From Silene conica (Eukaryota > Streptophyta > Magnoliopsida > Caryophyllales > Caryophyllaceae): a DNA stretch of 64,000 bases. Below the pieces are notes generated by a model that was given only the letters and a program-made list of their open reading frames with translations, was not told the DNA's origin and searched no databases. Positions 36,050 to 49,606 of this stretch are shown one piece after another. The stretch is from NCBI GenBank assembly GCA_029255685.2, contig CM055317.2, forward strand, positions 19,352,501-19,416,500, in the 5' to 3' direction. Position numbers and translations under genes: made by a program. Every line of letters starts with the position of its first letter. Positions within the stretch are counted from its first letter, which is position 1.

Positions 36050-37334
36050 TACTCATTATATTAGTATTGGTGTTGTAGTTGTTATCATTTTTGCCAACAT
36101 ATTATTATTATTATTGTGTATTGTTATTATTATTTTAATAATGGTACTAGTTGTGTCATTTTTTTTTAAGTTCTATGGTTTTCACAATGGCATAATTATA
36201 TATTTTAATAATGTTTTATCACTTATCATATGTTTAGCAATTGTTAAGATTAATATTGTTAGGGAACATTGTGATTTCTTATAAGTATGTATGTTGTTGA
36301 TATATGGATGTCGTAATAATTCAATATTTGATTTACGTTATAAGTAATAAGCTTATAATTAGTTAATGATGATGACTTGATCATGAGAATATATTATGAT
36401 CAATATTAATCGTATTTAATTATATTATTGTTATTGTATGATTAACATTAATATTGGAAGGGTATAAGTATGTTATTTATTGTTGGGTGAATTAGTAAGT
36501 TTATAATTGACATGTAAGTGAACATGACCAAGTAATTCCGTTGGTATTGTTGATTGTGTGAACAACTTTTGATATTAAGTAATAATACTTATAGGAACGG
36601 AATCCGAGGTGGAACATTTCTAGCAGTTGTACGGTTGACATCGATATCCTGCAATTGAGGTAGGGGAAATATATTATGATTCATGTTGTGACATGAAATG
36701 TGTACGTGATGCTTATTACGAGTTTGATATAATTGATTATTACTGACTGTGGATCGTATTATTATAATTGATCACTGTGGAGATCCGGAGGTGTGAAATG
36801 GGTCTTGTGATATTGGGTCTTGTGATATGGGACTTGTGATATGGCCATGGGAGGTGCGGTGTGATGGTGGTGTGGTGTGATGGAGGTGTGGTGTGATGGA
36901 GGTGTGGTGGTTGATTGGATGATGTGGAGGTGGAGGAGGATACTGTTCTATTGTTAATTATGTCTTATCTGTTTTTACCTACTCAACCTCGCGGTTGACC
37001 CTGTGTATTCGTGTGACACCTACGATGATCCGGAATGGGGAGTAGTTTTGACAGGTCAGTGACTGATGGAATAGGAGCTTGGGCATGGAGAGAGACATGG
37101 CATGGACCTACTTAGAGTTAGATCACATTTAGATATCGTCAGTTGTACTTTCATTTAATCAAGTTTGGACCTCATAGTTGTTGTAATACCAAGCTTAAAT
37201 TTAATCAGTTTTTACATAAAGTGCTTTGGTTTGTTTACCTTGTTATTCACTACCTCGGATATTCTGGGATGGTAACAGCTTCATTTATTTGGGAATATCT
37301 TGCTAAAGGCTCTTAAATAAATGGGGGTGTTACA
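34594..37334 (+). repeat. LTR3 of the array, 2741 bp
   Basis: It matches LTR2 in length and at every variant site I compared. I1+LTR2 and I2+LTR3 are therefore both exactly 5884 bp, which points to a recent whole-unit duplication. Confidence 0.93.
35876..36001 (-). mobile_element. Small retroposon fragment, copy in LTR3
   Basis: It has the same sequence and position as the copy in LTR2, with similar poly-T and TTA lengths. Confidence 0.75.
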
Positions 37335-40300
37335 AAGTAGTATCAGAGCGAACGATCCTCAGGCCTACACTAAATGAATAATAATGAACGTAGGAAGAGT
37401 CTAATAAAATGAACCCCGAGATGAAACTGATAGGAGCCCCAAAAAAGAACGGTATGAGTTAGGGGCCCCCTCACACCAGACCTGGGCCCTTTCGGTTCTG
37501 TCTCGGGAACCCTATGAGAGTAATTGGAGAGTGGGGTAGACTATATAGTGACCTTGTTATACTGTACTAACGTCCTTACAGGAGAAGAATGAGGTAAGTG
37601 ATACGTGATTTACGGTTAATAATGTGGGTTGAAAGTTATGCTTGATATTAAAATGTGGATCGAGCAGGATGATTGAATTAAAATTTGAAGAATATGGATG
37701 TGTAATTGTTGAGCAATAGCTAAGAGGGATGTGATCATATGATTTCGGTGTTTGAAGCGTACATGTGATTATCTAATTATTAAAGGATTACCGTAATTAG
37801 GTCGTATATTGTTGGTATTTGGATATGAATGATCGGACTTATATATATTAGTAATCCATGTCTAGTGATATGCGGAATGTGTTGCCTCAAGCCACGAATG
37901 ATATATAAATATGTGTTACAATAGTATATAGATGCAATGTATAAATTTTGAGTAATTAATTGGTTCTACTTCCAGCTTAGAAATCTTAACGTGTTCTAGA
38001 TGACGGTTACAGTTTGAGTGATGAATACATGTTAATATGGTAGTGTTTATGCCTCAATAATATGTCAACGTCTTATAGAACAAAAATGGTTGAGCTTCGT
38101 AGTAGAATGTGAAGTTGTAAAAGAACTAAATTTTTTGATAAGTTTTCAAAATTTTACCTCGCTTGCAAAGGCTGCCATCTAAAATGTGTTCTCTATATGA
38201 GTATGAAAATTTTATGTATGATAAGCCATGTAGATCTCAACGAGTTGTTATTTAATAGTGATTTCTGCAAGTTGTCCAATTTTCTGTCGAATCGCGGTAA
38301 AGTTTTCTTTTGACCAACTGAGTGTTTGAATTTGTTATAAATAATTCCCTTAGGATGTGCATTTGATTCTTTTTCCTACGATTAGTTAATTCATTATATT
38401 TTTTTTTTCTAGAAACTGTTAAAACTCGTAATATAGTTGAGCGACGATTTAATTGTGATTTGCTTACAAGTGCTGCAGCATGCTTATTGGTGAAATTATG
38501 GGTTAGATAAGTTTTATATAAAAGTTCAATCAATTGTGGATTAAGTGATGTAACCACGTCACACCCTGTTATGGCTTTAGTAACATGAACAATAGTCATA
38601 TGATATGAATATGGACCTTACTACATGGTAATGTAACCTTGCTTATTTCGTTGGGTTTTATATAAAATAGTTTCAATTATACGGACGTTCCTACTTTCTG
38701 TTGTTATGACCTCAAAATAATTATGTGATGTTCCTATGTGATGTTAAAATCATGTTTATCAGAGAGGAGTCTTGACAAGTGGTAGAATGGAATTTAATTA
38801 GTAAGATTATTAGCACGATGTCATGAGTAAAAGTTGTATAGCAACTTAATTGTTATAATTAATGGTGGTTATTTTGAACAACGTGAACCTTGTTGCTATT
38901 CTTTCGTATATTAAAGGTGCATCTTTGTCTAGTTCCCTGATGTAATCGCCTATGACTCCGTCATGTATACTGTTGCGCCATAAAATGAATTGCATATTAC
39001 TATGTTCGAAATCTGATCACGATGTATTGCGTTATTAGTTAGTTTGGCATGTGATTTAGTGTTGTGCATTCGTTTACTTTATCGTTAAATTTCATGATCC
39101 GTGAGCTACAATTTGTGAGAACAACGTTTTAGTAAAGGAGAGTCAGAATGCCTCCGTGCAGTTTCGAGTCCGATCTGTAGTTGAAAAATAGCCCTTTGCT
39201 TGTGTTTATAATTGTCACAAACTACCATTTCAGCGTTTCAAAAGTTTTTTTTTCAAAAGTTTTAAATTTATTCAAGATGATGAATAACCATGATGACGCT
39301 TGATCTTTTAATAATTGTAGTAATTGTTTGCAATATGGCAAGTTCTGTACTTACGTATTGATGAAAGCCTGCCCGGACGCTTATTTGTTGCGCATTATAT
39401 GAACTCTTATATTACAAGACATGTATTTTATTAGTCTCATGATAGATGATGTAAGCTGAGTTATACCTAAGTGATCTGGTTAACTTATTAATACCTAGAT
39501 ATGCTAAACGGTCTCGTTAGTCCATGATTTGTGCATATTTTGTGAAACATGTCAATGCCCCATGTTTAATTTCGTTCATTCAAATTTTGCTCCATGTCTT
39601 TTCCTAAAATATGGTTTTGCTTCTAAACTATGATTATGAACTATAAGCTTCTTGCTTGTTTACATTGTTGTTAATATATTAAATTTGTGAGAAATTTCAA
39701 GGGTATGCAAGTGTTACCTATTCCGATTCTGTTTTACTGCGTAACTCGATTTCTACAGACCCTAATACTCTTGTTATTGCTCAAGGTTATATGATTACAT
39801 GATACTTGCTATGGGCCTCTTTTGTGTACTTATTTGTGTGATATATTAGTAATTGTCCTTTTATTTTGATTATAAGATAATTCTTTTGTTTGTGAGACGG
39901 ATAAGCTTTTGGTAATTGATTATTGTGTGTTATGTGTAATAATTCTGTATTAGACTCGTCTGGTATAGTGTACAAGCTCTTGTTTCATGAGTTGTGGAAT
40001 TGTAAGTGTACATACAAACGTGTCGATGAATTGGTTAACATACTTACATTGTCATGTTCTTTAGCTGTTGGGCTAGAGTTTGGTGGGATAGAGTAATGTG
40101 CTGGGAATTCTTATAATGAGGTTACGAGGACGTAACCATGTTTTAAGGAGGATAGGATTGTAAAATCTTGGTGATTACGTTACAGCTAGTTGTTATAGCA
40201 TGTAAAATCGTTATGTCGTGATTGTTCGAATATACTAATAATCCGGTTTACTTCTGTTATGCTTTATAATGTCATTCGTGAAGTATTTTTTATTTTTTTT

Positions 40301-40477
40301 TACTTAGTGATGCGTTGAACTTTGGGGACAAAGTTCTCTTAACGAGGGTAGAATGTAACATTACGTGTTTTGAAGTCTATATAAGTGTTATCGATGATTG
40401 TTTCATGCTTGTTATAAGTTCTGTACCGTTATGGGGTGGCGAACTTCGGGACGAAGTTCCTTTTAAGGGGGGAAGAC
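37335..40477 (+). other. Internal region I3, 3143 bp, non-coding
   Basis: It is almost identical to I1 and I2 but has cttctgttatg near 40253 where they have cttcagttatg. I4 shares this change. Confidence 0.92.
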
Positions 40478-41879
40478 TGTAATACCCCGTATTTTATTAT
40501 TATATTTATTGTTTATATTGATCGTGCGTGAACATTAGTGTTCGATAATTATAGTTAATCTTCATATTTGCGTGTTGGGACGGTTATATTCGATAATTTA
40601 ATTATCGAATATAAGTGATATGTTATGTGTTACATAAATATTTTATATTCTTTTATACGACTTTAATAAAGGACCTTGTATGCGAATTATTATTCGTCGA
40701 ATATGGTACTTATAAAATAAGTATTGTTTTGTGTGGTCCGTGAGATTCGAACTAGGGACCGTTGACACACACACCAGTTTGGGCCTCGTTATGCGTGTTA
40801 CCAAGAACATCCCACATACCGTCATTTATACAAACATACCCAAACAAACCCAGACCTCACTTCTACCGTCACATATCAACCCCCCAAAAACCCTAGCTTT
40901 GTGGAAATCGAAACCTAAAGAAGACCCACACCCTTCAGCCGCCGCATCAGGGAGTAAGGGGGAGGTTCACACGGTGGGGTTAGGGTGGTCTAAGGAGGTT
41001 CGAATGCCAGTGAAATAGGTACGTTCACACTGTTTTGATAAATCGCAGTTTTTCTTCCTCTCTTTGATTCCAATTTCTAATCGTGTATGATGGTAGATAA
41101 TCTGATTCTTTGGGTAATATTTATCTATGATGTTAGTAGATATGTTTTGAACCCTTGGGATGTCGTCGTGACCACCGTGGACCGTTGTCTAGGTTCAGGT
41201 TACAGCCGTGTCAGAGCCCTATGAAACACGCACCAGAACAGAGTCTTGAACGGTGGGGTTTTCACACTGTTTTTGAGTGTTTTCTCGTTGGTACTTTGGA
41301 TGGATGTCGAGAGATGCAGGTAGGTGGTAGTCAGGGTGTCAGAGGGGTTGTTCTCACAGTGGGTCATAGGGTTCATAGCGGTTTTTATAGTGGGTCTCGT
41401 TTTGGGTGTCTGGTTCGTGTCGGAACAGAGAAAACAGAGTGTCTTGGATGCTGGGTTTGGAGAGGCTGTCGTTGGTGGCTGTGGTGGTGTCGGCAGCCAC
41501 TACTTTTATCCCTGGAATCACCACGGCCAAAGACGAGCCTGGTGGTGTCTCAAGCGAAAATAGTGGCCGCGTTTAGTGCCTAGTGTGGTGTTTGTGAGGG
41601 TGGTTGGTCTCGGTGGGAGGGGCTGTGTTTCGCATTCGGGTTTTTTCGCGTTGGTAGCTGTCCGTGTGTATTGTTTCTTGGGTTACCATCTAATTGGTTG
41701 TGTAGGCATTGTCTCTTTGTGAATTACTACTACTCTTATTATTATTCTTATTCTTATTATTTTTTTTTTTTTTTTTATTAAAGAGAACTTTTATTAAAAT
41801 AATTGAAAAATTACATGAAATTTGTGGGCACCCGCGAAACTAGTTGGGCGCCCACTCCCTTAGCAATAGCAAAACTAAG

Positions 41880-41926
<47 letters not shown>

Positions 41927-43211
41927 TACTCATTATATTAGTATTGGTGTTGTAGTTGTTATCATTTTTGCCAACATATTATTATTATTATTGTGTATTG
42001 TTATTATTATTTTAATAATGGTACTAGTTGTGTCATTTTTTTTTAAGTTCTATGGTTTTCACAATGGCATAATTATATATTTTAATAATGTTTTATCACT
42101 TATCATATGTTTAGCAATTGTTAAGATTAATATTGTTAGGGAACATTGTGATTTCTTATAAGTATGTATGTTGTTGATATATGGATGTCGTAATAATTCA
42201 ATATTTGATTTACGTTATAAGTAATAAGCTTATAATTAGTTAATGATGATGACTTGATCATGAGAATATATTATGATCAATATTAATCGTATTTAATTAT
42301 ATTATTGTTATTGTATGATTAACATTAATATTGGAAGGGTATAAGTATGTTATTTATTGTTGGGTGAATTAGTAAGTTTATAATTGACATGTAAGTGAAC
42401 ATGACCAAGTAATTCCGTTGGTATTGTTGATTGTGTGAACAACTTTTGATATTAAGTAATAATACTTATAGGAACGGAATCCGAGGTGGAACATTTCTAG
42501 CAGTTGTACGGTTGACATCGATATCCTGCAATTGAGGTAGGGGAAATATATTATGATTCATGTTGTGACATGAAATGTGTACGTGATGCTTATTACGAGT
42601 TTGATATAATTGATTATTACTGACTGTGGATCGTATTATTATAATTGATCACTGTGGAGATCAGGAGGTGTGAAATGGGTCTTGTGATATTGGGTCTTGT
42701 GATATGGGACTTGTGATATGGCCATGGGAGGTGCGGTGTGATGGTGGTGTGGTGTGATGGAGGTGTGGTGTGATGGAGGTGTGGTGGTTGATTGGATGAT
42801 GTGGAGGTGGAGGAGGATACTGTTCTATTGTTAATTATGTCTTATCTGTTTTTACCTACTCAACCTCGCGGTTGACCCTGTGTATTCGTGTGACACCTAC
42901 GATGATCCGGAATGAGGAGTAGTTTTGACAGGTCAGTGACTGATGGAATAGGAGCTTGGGCATGGAGAGAGACATGGCATGGACCTACTTAGAGTTAGAT
43001 CACATTTAGATATCGTCAGTTGTACTTTCATTTAATCAAGTTTGGACCTCATAGTTGTTGTAATACCAAGCTTAAATTTAATCAGTTTTTACATAAAGTG
43101 CTTTGGTTTGTTTACCTTGTTATTCACTACCTCGGATATTCTGGGATGGTAACAGCTTCATTTATTTGGGAATATCTTGCTAAAGGCTCTTAAATAAATG
43201 GGGGTGTTACA
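40478..43211 (+). repeat. LTR4 of the array, 2734 bp, mosaic
   Basis: It shares tatatttattg and gatcaggagg with LTR5 and LTR1, but agaacatccc and tattctggga with LTR2 and LTR3. It alone has gaatgaggag near 42913. The mosaic pattern suggests recombination or gene conversion between LTRs. Confidence 0.93.
41760..41881 (-). mobile_element. Small retroposon fragment, copy in LTR4
   Basis: This is the same insert with a shorter poly-T run and one base change (actagttggg). The shorter homopolymer and TTA tract account for most of LTR4's lower length. Confidence 0.75.
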
Positions 43212-46200
43212 AAGTAGTATCAGAGCGAACGATCCTCAGGCCTACACTAAATGAATAATAATGAACGTAGGAAGAGTCTAATAAAATGAACCCCGAGATG
43301 AAACTGATAGGAGCCCCAAAAAAGAACGGTATGAGTTAGGGGCCCCCTCACACCAGACCTGGGCCCTTTCGGTTCTGTCTCGGGAACCCTATGAGAGTAA
43401 TTGGAGAGTGGGGTAGACTATATAGTGACCTTGTTATACTGTACTAACGTCCTTACAGGAGAAGAATGAGGTAAGTGATACGTGATTTACGGTTAATAAT
43501 GTGGGTTGAAAGTTATGCTTGATATTAAAATGTGGATCGAGCAGGATGATTGAATTAAAATTTGAAGAATATGGATGTGTAATTGTTGAGCAATAGCTAA
43601 GAGGGATGTGATCATATGATTTCGGTGTTTGAAGCGTACATGTGATTATCTAATTATTAAAGGATTACCGTAATTAGGTCGTATATTGTTGGTATTTGGA
43701 TATGAATGATCGGACTTATATATATTAGTAATCCATGTCTAGTGATATGCGGAATGTGTTGCCTCAAGCCACGAATGATATATAAATATGTGTTACAATA
43801 GTATATAGATGCAATGTATAAATTTTGAGTAATTAATTGGTTCTACTTCCAGCTTAGAAATCTTAACGTGTTCTAGATGACGGTTACAGTTTGAGTGATG
43901 AATACATGTTAATATGGTAGTGTTTATGCCTCAATAATATGTCAACGTCTTATAGAACAAAAATGGTTGAGCTTCGTAGTAGAATGTGAAGTTGTAAAAG
44001 AACTAAATTTTTTGATAAGTTTTCAAAATTTTACCTCGCTTGCAAAGGCTGCCATCTAAAATGTGTTCTCTATATGAGTATGAAAATTTTATGTATGATA
44101 AGCCATGTAGATCTCAACGAGTTGTTATTTAATAGTGATTTCTGCAAGTTGTCCAATTTTCTGTCGAATCGCGGTAAAGTTTTCTTTTGACCAACTGAGT
44201 GTTTGAATTTGTTATAAATAATTCCCTTAGGATGTGCATTTGATTCTTTTTCCTACGATTAGTTAATTCATTATATTTTTTTTTTCTAGAAACTGTTAAA
44301 ACTCGTAATATAGTTGAGCGACGATTTAATTGTGATTTGCTTACAAGTGCTGCAGCATGCTTATTGGTGAAATTATGGGTTAGATAAGTTTTATATAAAA
44401 GTTCAATCAATTGTGGATTAAGTGATGTAACCACGTCACACCCTGTTATGGCTTTAGTAACATGAACAATAGTCATATGATATGAATATGGACCTTACTA
44501 CATGGTAATGTAACCTTGCTTATTTCGTTGGGTTTTATATAAAATAGTTTCAATTATACGGACGTTCCTACTTTCTGTTGTTATGACCTCAAAATAATTA
44601 TGTGATGTTCCTATGTGATGTTAAAATCATGTTTATCAGAGAGGAGTCTTGACAAGTGGTAGAATGGAATTTAATTAGTAAGATTATTAGCACGATGTCA
44701 TGAGTAAAAGTTGTATAGCAACTTAATTGTTATAATTAATGGTGGTTATTTTGAACAACGTGAACCTTGTTGCTATTCTTTCGTATATTAAAGGTGCATC
44801 TTTGTCTAGTTCCCTGATGTAATCGCCTATGACTCCGTCATGTATACTGTTGCGCCATAAAATGAATTGCATATTACTATGTTCGAAATCTGATCACGAT
44901 GTATTGCGTTATTAGTTAGTTTGGCATGTGATTTAGTGTTGTGCATTCGTTTACTTTATCGTTAAATTTCATGATCCGTGAGCTACAATTTGTGAGAACA
45001 ACGTTTTAGTAAAGGAGAGTCAGAATGCCTCCGTGCAGTTTCGAGTCCGATCTGTAGTTGAAAAATAGCCCTTTGCTTGTGTTTATAATTGTCACAAACT
45101 ACCATTTCAGCGTTTCAAAAGTTTTTTTTTCAAAAGTTTTAAATTTATTCAAGATGATGAATAACCATGATGACGCTTGATCTTTTAATAATTGTAGTAA
45201 TTGTTTGCAATATGGCAAGTTCTGTACTTACGTATTGATGAAAGCCTGCCCGGACGCTTATTTGTTGCGCATTATATGAACTCTTATATTACAAGACATG
45301 TATTTTATTAGTCTCATGATAGATGATGTAAGCTGAGTTATACCTAAGTGATCTGGTTAACTTATTAATACCTAGATATGCTAAACGGTCTCGTTAGTCC
45401 ATGATTTGTGCATATTTTGTGAAACATGTCAATGCCCCATGTTTAATTTCGTTCATTCAAATTTTGCTCCATGTCTTTTCCTAAAATATGGTTTTGCTTC
45501 TAAACTATGATTATGAACTATAAGCTTCTTGCTTGTTTACATTGTTGTTAATATATTAAATTTGTGAGAAATTTCAAGGGTATGCAAGTGTTACCTATTC
45601 CGATTCTGTTTTACTGCGTAACTCGATTTCTACAGACCCTAATACTCTTGTTATTGCTCAAGGTTATATGATTACATGATACTTGCTATGGGCCTCTTTT
45701 GTGTACTTATTTGTGTGATATATTAGTAATTGTCCTTTTATTTTGATTATAAGATAATTCTTTTGTTTGTGAGACGGATAAGCTTTTGGTAATTGATTAT
45801 TGTGTGTTATGTGTAATAATTCTGTATTAGACTCGTCTGGTATAGTGTACAAGCTCTTGTTTCATGAGTTGTGGAATTGTAAGTGTACATACAAACGTGT
45901 CGATGAATTGGTTAACATACTTACATTGTCATGTTCTTTAGCTGTTGGGCTAGAGTTTGGTGGGATAGAGTAATGTGCTGGGAATTCTTATAATGAGGTT
46001 ACGAGGACGTAACCATGTTTTAAGGAGGATAGGATTGTAAAATCTTGGTGATTACGTTACAGCTAGTTGTTATAGCATGTAAAATCGTTATGTCGTGATT
46101 GTTCGAATATAATAATAATCCGGTTTACTTCTGTTATGCTTTATAATGTCATTCGTGAAGTATTTTTTATTTTTTTTTACTTAGTGATGCGTTGAACTTT

Positions 46201-46354
46201 GGGGACAAAGTTCTCTTAACGAGGGTAGAATGTAACATTACGTGTTTTGAAGTCTATATAAGTGTTATCGATGATTGTTTCATGCTTGTTATAAGTTCTG
46301 TACCGTTATGGGGTGGCGAACTTCGGGACGAAGTTCCTTTTAAGGGGGGAAGAC
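43212..46354 (+). other. Internal region I4, 3143 bp, non-coding
   Basis: It carries the I3-type cttctgttatg and a private change, tataataataatcc near 46108, where the others have tatactaataatcc. Confidence 0.92.
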
Positions 46355-47756
46355 TGTAATACCCCGTATTTTATTATTATATTTATTGTTTATATTGATC
46401 GTGCGTGAACATTAGTGTTCGATAATTATAGTTAATCTTCATATTTGCGTGTTGGGACGGTTATATTCGATAATTTAATTATCGAATATAAGTGATATGT
46501 TATGTGTTACATAAATATTTTATATTCTTTTATACGACTTTAATAAAGGACCTTGTATGCGAATTATTATTCGTCGAATATGGTACTTATAAAATAAGTA
46601 TTGTTTTGTGTGGTCCGTGAGATTCGAACTAGGGACCGTTGACACACACACCAGTTTGGGCCTCGTTATGCGTGTTACCAAGAACAGCCCACATACCGTC
46701 ATTTATACAAACATACCCAAACAAACCCAGACCTCACTTCTACCGTCACATATCAACCCCCCAAAAACCCTAGCTTTGTGGAAATCGAAACCTAAAGAAG
46801 ACCCACACCCTTCAGCCGCCGCATCAGGGAGTAAGGGGGAGGTTCACACGGTGGGGTTAGGGTGGTCTAAGGAGGTTCGAATGCCAGTGAAATAGGTACG
46901 TTCACACTGTTTTGATAAATCGCAGTTTTTCTTCCTCTCTTTGATTCCAATTTCTAATCGTGTATGATGGTAGATAATCTGATTCTTTGGGTAATATTTA
47001 TCTATGATGTTAGTAGATATGTTTTGAACCCTTGGGATGTCGTCGTGACCACCGTGGACCGTTGTCTAGGTTCAGGTTACAGCCGTGTCAGAGCCCTATG
47101 AAACACGCACCAGAACAGAGTCTTGAACGGTGGGGTTTTCACACTGTTTTTGAGTGTTTTCTCGTTGGTACTTTGGATGGATGTCGAGAGATGCAGGTAG
47201 GTGGTAGTCAGGGTGTCAGAGGGGTTGTTCTCACAGTGGGTCATAGGGTTCATAGCGGTTTTTATAGTGGGTCTCGTTTTGGGTGTCTGGTTCGTGTCGG
47301 AACAGAGAAAACAGAGTGTCTTGGATGCTGGGTTTGGAGAGGCTGTCGTTGGTGGCTGTGGTGGTGTCGGCAGCCACTACTTTTATCCCTGGAATCACCA
47401 CGGCCAAAGACGAGCCTGGTGGTGTCTCAAGCGAAAATAGTGGCCGCGTTTAGTGCCTAGTGTGGTGTTTGTGAGGGTGGTTGGTCTCGGTGGGAGGGGC
47501 TGTGTTTCGCATTCGGGTTTTTTCGCGTTGGTAGCTGTCCGTGTGTATTGTTTCTTGGGTTACCATCTAATTGGTTGTGTAGGCATTGTCTCTTTGTGAA
47601 TTACTACTACTCTTATTATTATTCTTATTCTTATTATTTTTTTTTTTTTTTTTATTAAAGAGAACTTTTATTAAAATAATTGAAAAATTACATGAAATTT
47701 GTGGGCACCCGCGAAATTAGCTGGGCGCCCACTCCCTTAGCAATAGCAAAACTAAG

Positions 47757-47809
<53 letters not shown>

Positions 47810-49094
47810 TACTCATTATATTAGTATTGGTGTTGTAGTTGTTATCATTTTTGCCAACATATTATTATTATTATTGTGTATTGTTATTATTATTTTAATA
47901 ATGGTACTAGTTGTGTCATTTTTTTTTAAGTTCTATGGTTTTCACAATGGCATAATTATATATTTTAATAATGTTTTATCACTTATCATATGTTTAGCAA
48001 TTGTTAAGATTAATATTGTTAGGGAACATTGTGATTTCTTATAAGTATGTATGTTGTTGATATATGGATGTCGTAATAATTCAATATTTGATTTACGTTA
48101 TAAGTAATAAGCTTATAATTAGTTAATGATGATGACTTGATCATGAGAATATATTATGATCAATATTAATCGTATTTAATTATATTATTGTTATTGTATG
48201 ATTAACATTAATATTGGAAGGGTATAAGTATGTTATTTATTGTTGGGTGAATTAGTAAGTTTATAATTGACATGTAAGTGAACATGACCAAGTAATTCCG
48301 TTGGTATTGTTGATTGTGTGAACAACTTTTGATATTAAGTAATAATACTTATAGGAACGGAATCCGAGGTGGAACATTTCTAGCAGTTGTACGGTTGACA
48401 TCGATATCCTGCAATTGAGGTAGGGGAAATATATTATGATTCATGTTGTGACATGAAATGTGTACGTGATGCTTATTACGAGTTTGATATAATTGATTAT
48501 TACTGACTGTGGATCGTATTATTATAATTGATCACTGTGGAGATCAGGAGGTGTGAAATGGGTCTTGTGATATTGGGTCTTGTGATATGGGACTTGTGAT
48601 ATGGCCATGGGAGGTGCGGTGTGATGGTGGTGTGGTGTGATGGAGGTGTGGTGTGATGGAGGTGTGGTGGTTGATTGGATGATGTGGAGGTGGAGGAGGA
48701 TACTGTTCTATTGTTAATTATGTCTTATCTGTTTTTACCTACTCAACCTCGCGGTTGACCCTGTGTATTCGTGTGACACCTACGATGATCCGGAATGGGG
48801 AGTAGTTTTGACAGGTCAGTGACTGATGGAATAGGAGCTTGGGCATGGAGAGAGACATGGCATGGACCTACTTAGAGTTAGATCACATTTAGATATCGTC
48901 AGTTGTACTTTCATTTAATCAAGTTTGGACCTCATAGTTGTTGTAATACCAAGCTTAAATTTAATCAGTTTTTACATAAAGTGCTTTGGTTTGTTTACCT
49001 TGTTATTCACTACCTCGGATATTCCGGGATGGTAACAGCTTCATTTATTTGGGAATGTCTTGCTAAAGGCTCTTAAATAAATGGGGGTGTTACA
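46355..49094 (+). repeat. LTR5 of the array, 2740 bp
   Basis: This is the outer right LTR, followed by the TSD TGTAG. It shares agaacagccc, gatcaggagg and tattccggga with LTR1, and the small retroposon insert with LTR2-LTR4. It has a private gaatgtcttg near 49054. It is probably the original 3' LTR. Confidence 0.93.
47637..47758 (-). mobile_element. Small retroposon fragment, copy in LTR5
   Basis: This is the same insert with one private change (gcgaaattag). Because the outer 3' LTR carries it and the outer 5' LTR does not, it probably arose in the original 3' LTR. Confidence 0.75.
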
Positions 49095-49237
49095 TGTAGT
49101 CTATTTCTTCTAAAATATGTTTCATTTTTTACATTGTTTTGAATACCAATGAAGTACGAAACCTTTTTTTCCTTCAAAATGCCAAAAATTAGAAAACTAC
49201 CCTTAACAATGGAAAATGCTCATGTTTCCATTGACAG

Positions 49238-49606
49238 TGGTATTCGAGCAGACGCATATACAGGACTGGCAGAACTGGGTTGAAGATCTTTACTGGAAAC
49301 AACTTGATATGAATTTTCCGGATATGCCTGATGCCATGGTAAAAATATAAAAAAATGATCAGTTCATTGCTTGATGTACTCTGACTGTAATTTTTTTAAA
49401 TTATTTAAGTGGAGCTTCTTATTCCTAATCTTGTAGATTTTGCAAGTTCATCACAGATTTTACAATGCTTACCATGACACCACTTTACGGCCTGAAATCA
49501 AAGATGCTGTTAGACGAGTGAAAGTTTTACTTGGAGAGATTGACATAATTGTGATAGGCCATTCAAGTGGTGGAGTATTGCTGCGATTTGTGCCCTTGAT
49601 CTTACG
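49238..49606 (+). pseudogene. Partial class 3 (alpha/beta-hydrolase) lipase gene
   Basis: Two exon pieces are present. 49238-49338 encodes IQDWQNWVEDLYWKQLDM and onwards to MPDAM, then a gtaaaa donor. 49446-49606 encodes VHHRFYNAYHDTTLRPEIKD and onwards to the nucleophile elbow GHSSGG. This is the core of plant Lipase_3 proteins, where GxSxG holds the catalytic serine. The second piece has a frameshift just after the elbow, beyond which another frame reads AAICALDLT. The expected acceptor before VHH is ttgcaa instead of ttgcag. The rest of the gene, including the catalytic Asp/His region, is missing. It is therefore a decayed fragment, plausibly captured by the CACTA element. Confidence 0.8.

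Larger units (their letters stand above)
22960..49099 (+). mobile_element. Tandem array of a LARD-like LTR retrotransposon: 5 LTRs, 4 internal regions, single TSD
   Basis: The order is LTR1 22965-25566, I1 25567-28709, LTR2 28710-31450, I2 31451-34593, LTR3 34594-37334, I3 37335-40477, LTR4 40478-43211, I4 43212-46354, LTR5 46355-49094. All four internal regions are exactly 3143 bp. LTRs 2-5 are 2734-2741 bp and LTR1 is 2602 bp. Each LTR starts TGTAATACCCC and ends GGGGGTGTTACA. TGTAG occurs directly outside LTR1 (22960-22964) and directly outside LTR5 (49095-49099), and at no internal LTR boundary. No gag or pol is encoded, so the element is non-autonomous. I infer one insertion followed by unequal crossing-over between LTRs. 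Confidence 0.93.

Noticed and set aside
22965-49094. Centromeric or other satellite DNA.
   Set aside because: The 5.9-kb unit has LTR ends, primer-binding sites, polypurine tracts and a flanking 5-bp duplication, so a tandem LTR element explains it fully.
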